Source of the DNA: Planctomycetota bacterium
GTDB taxonomy: Bacteria > Planctomycetota > MHYJ01 > WSZJ01 > JACPWG01
Length of the DNA stretch: 9,007 bases
NCBI GenBank assembly: GCA_016220045.1
Contig: JACRIP010000548.1
Span: forward strand, 1-9,007
Direction: 5' to 3'
Part shown: piece by piece, positions 6,322-9,007 of the stretch
How positions within the stretch are numbered: the first letter of the stretch is position 1
Layout of the letters: the number at the start of each line of letters is the position of its first letter
The notes under the pieces: generated by a model
The model's database searches: none
What the model was told of the DNA's origin: nothing
The model's input: the letters and a program-made list of their open reading frames with translations, nothing else
Program-made: the position numbers and the translations under genes

Positions 6322-6813
6322 ATGAGGACGCTGAAGCTGGGACGCGCGACGCTGTGGGCCGCGCTGGCGTTGATGCTGGTCGGGTCGGTCGCCTACGCCT
6401 CGTACGACTTCATCATCCCGGTCTCGGGCACGATCACGAGCACCTACTACTCGAGTCGCGACTACGGCAATCACGGGGCGCTGGACATTGCGGGCAACAA
6501 CGGCAAGGCGATCGGCGCGGCGCGTCTGGGCCGGGTGGTCCATGCGGGCGTGAACGGCGGCTACGGCAAGCTGGTCATCGTGGACCACGGCTACGGCTTC
6601 CGCACCTACTACGCGCACATGTCGTCGATCGCGGTGCACGTCGGGCAGCGCGTCGGCACCAACCAGGTGCTGGGCTACGTCGGCTCGACCGGCCACTCCA
6701 CCGGCCCGCACTGCCACTTCGAGATCCGCAAGAACGGCGTCAAGCAGGCCTTCCCCCCGTACTCCACCGGCGTGTGGGTGACCCGCGGCCGCTGGGTGCT
6801 GAGGAACTGGTAA
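6322..6813 (+). CDS. Secreted LytM-type M23 metallopeptidase
   Basis: 163 aa from ATG 6322, with GGAGGA at 6309-6314 (7 nt spacing). An upstream in-frame GTG (6286) lacks a better site and would put 12 charged residues before the signal peptide. Residues 1-26 are a signal peptide (RATLWAALALMLVGSVAYA). The mature part is almost only the peptidase domain. All catalytic elements are present: zinc ligands H51-x3-D55 (NHGALD) and H132, with H99 (YYAHMSS) and H130 of the H-x-H motif. The family cuts peptide cross-links in peptidoglycan, or in some cases other Gly-rich peptides. It has no coiled coil, LysM or SH3 domain, so it is a minimal enzyme of unusually small size acting in the periplasm or outside. 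The 73-aa exported peptide gene follows after 89 nt on the same strand. Confidence 0.92.
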   Translation: MRTLKLGRATLWAALALMLVGSVAYASYDFIIPVSGTITSTYYSSRDYGNHGALDIAGNNGKAIGAARLGRVVHAGVNGGYGKLVIVDHGYGFRTYYAHMSSIAVHVGQRVGTNQVLGYVGSTGHSTGPHCHFEIRKNGVKQAFPPYSTGVWVTRGRWVLRNW

Positions 6814-6902
6814 GCCGAAAAAAAGATACTAGGGGCCGGCTGCGCGGTCCGTGCCCGAACGAGGAGACTGGAACCACCGGACGACCTGGCAAGGAGACGA
6901 AC

Positions 6903-7124
6903 ATGAAGTGGCTACTCGGACTGCTCGCGGTGCTCCTGGTGCTGACTCCGACCCTGAGTTTTGCCTGCCCGCCGCCGGCGGCGCCCGACTACAGCGGTCC
7001 GGAGGTCGGCGACGGCCCGCTCCCGGTCGGGACCGCCCACGGCGGCGTCGAAGCGAGTCCCGGCGGCGACGACGGCAGCCTGCCCCCGCCGAGCGACATC
7101 AGCACGACCGACTTCGTTCTCTAG
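6903..7124 (+). CDS. Small exported Pro/Gly-rich peptide, unknown
   Basis: 73 aa. The frame is open far upstream, but ATG 6903 has AAGGAG at 6891-6896 (6 nt spacing) and opens directly into a signal peptide (MKWLLGLLAVLLVLTPTLSFA, 21 residues). The mature peptide of about 52 residues starts with Cys (CPPPAAPDYSG), so a lipoprotein is conceivable, but the preceding SFA is a poor lipobox and cleavage by signal peptidase I is as likely. The rest is low-complexity Pro, Gly, Asp and Ser with no cysteine pair and no known domain (ending SDISTTDFVL). It follows the M23 peptidase and ends 28 nt before a strong hairpin terminator, so the two may be one short transcript. The RBS and signal peptide make it a real gene in my view; its function is unknown. 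Confidence 0.7.
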   Translation: MKWLLGLLAVLLVLTPTLSFACPPPAAPDYSGPEVGDGPLPVGTAHGGVEASPGGDDGSLPPPSDISTTDFVL

Positions 7125-7152
7125 CGCCCACACCCGAGATCCGGTCAACAAC

Positions 7153-7188
7153 CGAGGGCGGCCGCCCGGCAACGGACGGCCGCCCTCG
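7153..7188 (+). terminator. Strong hairpin, probable terminator of the peptidase/small peptide unit
   Basis: CGAGGGCGGCCG (7153-7164) pairs perfectly with CGGCCGCCCTCG (7177-7188), a 12-bp GC stem with a 12-nt loop, 28 nt after the stop codon at 7124. Only isolated Ts follow (TCGCGTCTAGG), so it is not a canonical T-run terminator, but position and strength fit transcript end in a GC-rich genome. Confidence 0.6.
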
Positions 7189-7198
7189 TCGCGTCTAG

Positions 7199-7243
7199 GT
7201 CCAAAGTCCGGAGTCTCAAGTCCAAAGTCCGGAGTCCAAAGTC
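7199..7243. repeat. Period-7 GTCCAAA/GTCCGGA array
   Basis: Six 7-bp units follow without gaps (GTCCAAA, GTCCGGA, GTCTCAA, GTCCAAA, GTCCGGA, GTCCAAA, then GTC). A higher-order 21-bp period (units 1-3 and 4-6) is visible. It lies 10 nt after the terminator hairpin, in the convergent gap, and is noncoding on both strands as far as can be seen. Confidence 0.85.
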
Positions 7244-7304
7244 ACGCTCGCGCCCGAAACCCAAGGAGCAACCAACGGTGGGCCGTCGGTGGCCGGTGGC
7301 CGAG

Positions 7305-7332
7305 CCGGGGCGGACCCCTGCGTCCGCCCCGG
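7305..7332. repeat. Perfect 11-bp hairpin, REP-like
   Basis: CCGGGGCGGAC (7305-7315) pairs with GTCCGCCCCGG (7322-7332) over a 6-nt loop, CCCTGC. The arms share GGGGCGG/CCGCCCC with the palindrome at 871-960, so both may be the same repeat family. It could also be a bidirectional terminator structure between the two converging genes. The 7125-7489 gap holds no gene: only the terminator hairpin, the period-7 array, this hairpin and the period-8 array. Confidence 0.7.
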
Positions 7333-7415
7333 GGTCGCCCGACCGTCCCGTATTGCGCCGGCCGCGCTGTCGGTCCACCGCGCGGGTGACTCTGGTGGGA
7401 GTTTCATCCCATCCC

Positions 7416-7459
7416 CCAAACCCCCAAACCCCCAAACTTCCAAACTTCCAAACCCCGTC
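7416..7459 (-). repeat. Period-8 GTTTGG array, copy 2 (reverse orientation)
   Basis: On the + strand this reads as five AAAC-start units with an exact 8-bp period (AAACCCCC, AAACCCCC, AAACTTCC, AAACTTCC, AAACCCCG; 7418-7457). Its reverse complement matches 5527-5570 at 42 of 44 positions, including the leading GACGGGG. On the - strand it lies about 30 nt downstream of the stop of the beta-barrel gene, the same place relative to its gene as copy 1. Confidence 0.85.
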
Positions 7460-7489
7460 GCCGTCGCCGCTCCCCTCACGGCCCCCGCC

Positions 7490-9007
7490 TCAGAAACTGA
7501 ACTTCAGCTCGGTGTACACGCGGTCGGCGTGATCGAAGCGCCCGATCTGCCCGCCCTCCTTGCCTTCGATCAGGTCGGTGCCGAGCTTGAGGTTCAGGCG
7601 GTCGGTGAGGTCGTAGCCCGCCTCCAGCCGCACCCACTCGTCCCCCGTCCCCAAGTCGTGCAGCAGGAAGGCCGTCGCCGTCAGCGTGTCGTTCACGAAC
7701 CCCTTGCGCACGTAGAGCGACAGCGCCGAGTCGGTCTCGTGCGCGAGCAGCGCCTCTTCGTGGTCGACCACGATCGACTGGAAGAACTGCACGCCCACGT
7801 CGGCGTCGAGAACCTTGTGGTCCGCGCCGATCACGAAGTTCACGAAGTCCTTCTCGGTCACGCCGAAGTCGTCTTCCAGGTCCTCGCGGTCGAACCCGCG
7901 GCGGATCCACCACGCGACTTCCGTGGACAGCACCAGTCCGCCGAAGGCGTTGGTGAGCGTGACGCCCGCGACCTGGGTGCGGTGGTGCTCGGGCGCGACC
8001 AGCAGGCTGAAGGTCGACAGGTCGAAGACCCGGGGATTCACCGGGGTATCGTCGTAGGTATTGAAATACGAGAGGGAGAGGTCGTAGGAGCCGAGCACGG
8101 TGCGGGCGCGGAAGCCCCACTCGGCGTTTTCGAAGCCGGGGCTGGGATGGCGCTCGCGCCGGAAGGTCACCGGGATGCCGGGCGGGCCGGGGGGCGGGGC
8201 GACGAAGAACTCGGAGCCGGGCTCGGCGAGTTCGTGGAAGCGCAGGTCGGGGATCCAGATCCCTTCGAGCGTGGTTTCCTTGAAGGGCCCGAGGTTGCCG
8301 AAGAGATACTCGGCGCGCAGGCTGTAGAGGGGGATGCGGGAGTCGACGAAGTCGTCGAAGATGAACTCGCGGAACTCCTGGGGATTGACGAGGTCGAGGA
8401 CCTTGAGGCCGATGGTGTCGCCCCACGCGATCTGCTGACGGCCGGCGCGCAGGTGGAAGGCGGAGGTCCGGAAATCGCCGTAGGCTTCGCGCAGGTCGAC
8501 GTCGTGGGCGTAGACCTCCTCGGCGCGTTCCGAGAAGTGGTCGGTGAGGTCGAAGACCGCGTCGTAGCGGCCGCGGCCGATGGCGGTGAAGCTGAGGGCC
8601 TCGGCGGGGTGCCATTCGGCCTGGAGTTGGGCGAGGTTGAGGACCTTCGAGGGTTCGTTGGGCTGCGAGGTGCGGAAGGCGGCTTCGTTTGTCAGGGAGC
8701 CGGAGAGGCGCAGGGGCGGGCGTTCGCCGGGGGCGGCGGACGCGGCCGGTGCGCCGGGCGCGGCGGCGGCGGGTCCGGGGGCGCCGGGGATCGGCTCGTT
8801 GGCGCCCGCCACGAGTTCTTCGAGGGAGAGGGTCATGAGTGGATCGGAGGCGGCGGGCGCGGGTGCGGCGGCCGGCGCCGCGGGCGCGGCCGCCTCCGGC
8901 GGCGCCTCCGCGGGGGGCGGGGGCGGCTCGGGAGCGCCCTCGATGCGGAGGCGGAGCAGGCGTTCGGCGGCGCGCAGGTGGGCGAGCGCGGTGGGCTTGT
9001 CGCCGAG
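7490..9007 (-). CDS. DUF1302-like outer-membrane beta-barrel protein (5' end outside window)
   Basis: The frame runs from the stop (7492-7490) without interruption to the right edge, so 505 residues are visible and the start is outside. ATG 8836 is in frame but probably internal, since the residues before it form a plausible protein. Order: a charged helix (about visible residues 5-23, PTALAHLRAAERLLRLRIEG), a Pro/Ala linker, SLEELVAG (61-68), a second Pro/Ala linker, then from about residue 98 alternating beta strands (RLSGSLTNEAAFR, HLRAGRQQIAWGD) and a C-terminal VYTELKFSF ending in Phe, typical of barrels inserted by the BAM complex. This agrees with DUF1302 family proteins, outer-membrane barrels of unknown or lipid/steroid-export-related role. 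It is the only - strand gene, and converges with the small exported peptide. Confidence 0.8.
   Translation of the reverse strand, partial: LGDKPTALAHLRAAERLLRLRIEGAPEPPPPPAEAPPEAAAPAAPAAAPAPAASDPLMTLSLEELVAGANEPIPGAPGPAAAAPGAPAASAAPGERPPLRLSGSLTNEAAFRTSQPNEPSKVLNLAQLQAEWHPAEALSFTAIGRGRYDAVFDLTDHFSERAEEVYAHDVDLREAYGDFRTSAFHLRAGRQQIAWGDTIGLKVLDLVNPQEFREFIFDDFVDSRIPLYSLRAEYLFGNLGPFKETTLEGIWIPDLRFHELAEPGSEFFVAPPPGPPGIPVTFRRERHPSPGFENAEWGFRARTVLGSYDLSLSYFNTYDDTPVNPRVFDLSTFSLLVAPEHHRTQVAGVTLTNAFGGLVLSTEVAWWIRRGFDREDLEDDFGVTEKDFVNFVIGADHKVLDADVGVQFFQSIVVDHEEALLAHETDSALSLYVRKGFVNDTLTATAFLLHDLGTGDEWVRLEAGYDLTDRLNLKLGTDLIEGKEGGQIGRFDHADRVYTELKFSF

Noticed and set aside
6825..6830. GATACT as a -10 box for the 73-aa peptide gene
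   Set aside because: No -35 hexamer at a sensible distance, and the gene is close enough to the peptidase to be co-transcribed.

Overview
The window is very GC-rich and comes from a Gram-negative-type bacterium. It encodes an outer-membrane beta-barrel of the DUF1302 type, a secreted LytM/M23 peptidase, and periplasm-facing membrane proteins. Codon third positions are strongly G/C. I cannot fix the phylum. The style (long GC-rich genes, many short-period intergenic repeats) fits an uncultured deltaproteobacterial, acidobacterial or similar lineage, but that is inference.

Layout. Six genes lie on the + strand and one converging gene on the - strand. (1) 3-695: the 3' part of a multi-pass membrane protein cut by the window edge. 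(2) 1058-2542: a secreted, membrane-anchored protein whose predicted mature N-terminus is histidine and which carries two His-Leu-His-Pro motifs, probably metal-related. (3) 3069-4166: a BtaA/DUF3419-type SAM-dependent transferase of betaine-lipid synthesis. It overlaps by 4 bp (4) 4163-5527, an integral membrane lipid kinase of the CTP-dependent dolichol/phytol/diacylglycerol kinase type with a second membrane half resembling DUF92. (5) 5632-6084: a small three-helix membrane protein of unknown function. (6) 6322-6813: an exported M23 endopeptidase with complete active site, followed by (7) 6903-7124, a 73-residue exported Pro/Gly-rich peptide. (8) 7490-9007 on the - strand: a DUF1302-like barrel whose reading frame continues past the right edge.

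The most unusual content lies between genes. 871-960 is a long imperfect palindrome. 2553-2928 holds two 166-bp direct copies of an element whose core is a hairpin made of 6-bp GTACTC units around an identical 11-nt loop; the two arms have changed length together between copies. 5527-5570 and 7416-7459 are inverted copies (42/44 identical) of a period-8 GTTTGG-type array, each just downstream of a stop codon. 7199-7243 is a period-7 GTCCAAA-type array. 7305-7332 is a perfect 11-bp hairpin related in sequence to the 871-960 palindrome. An 11-G run sits upstream of the small membrane gene.

How the genes work together. Genes 3 and 4 are probably a translationally coupled lipid module: BtaA consumes diacylglycerol, and a CTP-dependent lipid kinase could change the diacylglycerol pool. 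No BtaB-type methyltransferase is in the window. Genes 1 and 2 may be functionally linked by order, but a 362-bp repeat-bearing gap separates them. Genes 6 and 7 look like a small export pair ending at a strong hairpin at 7153-7188.
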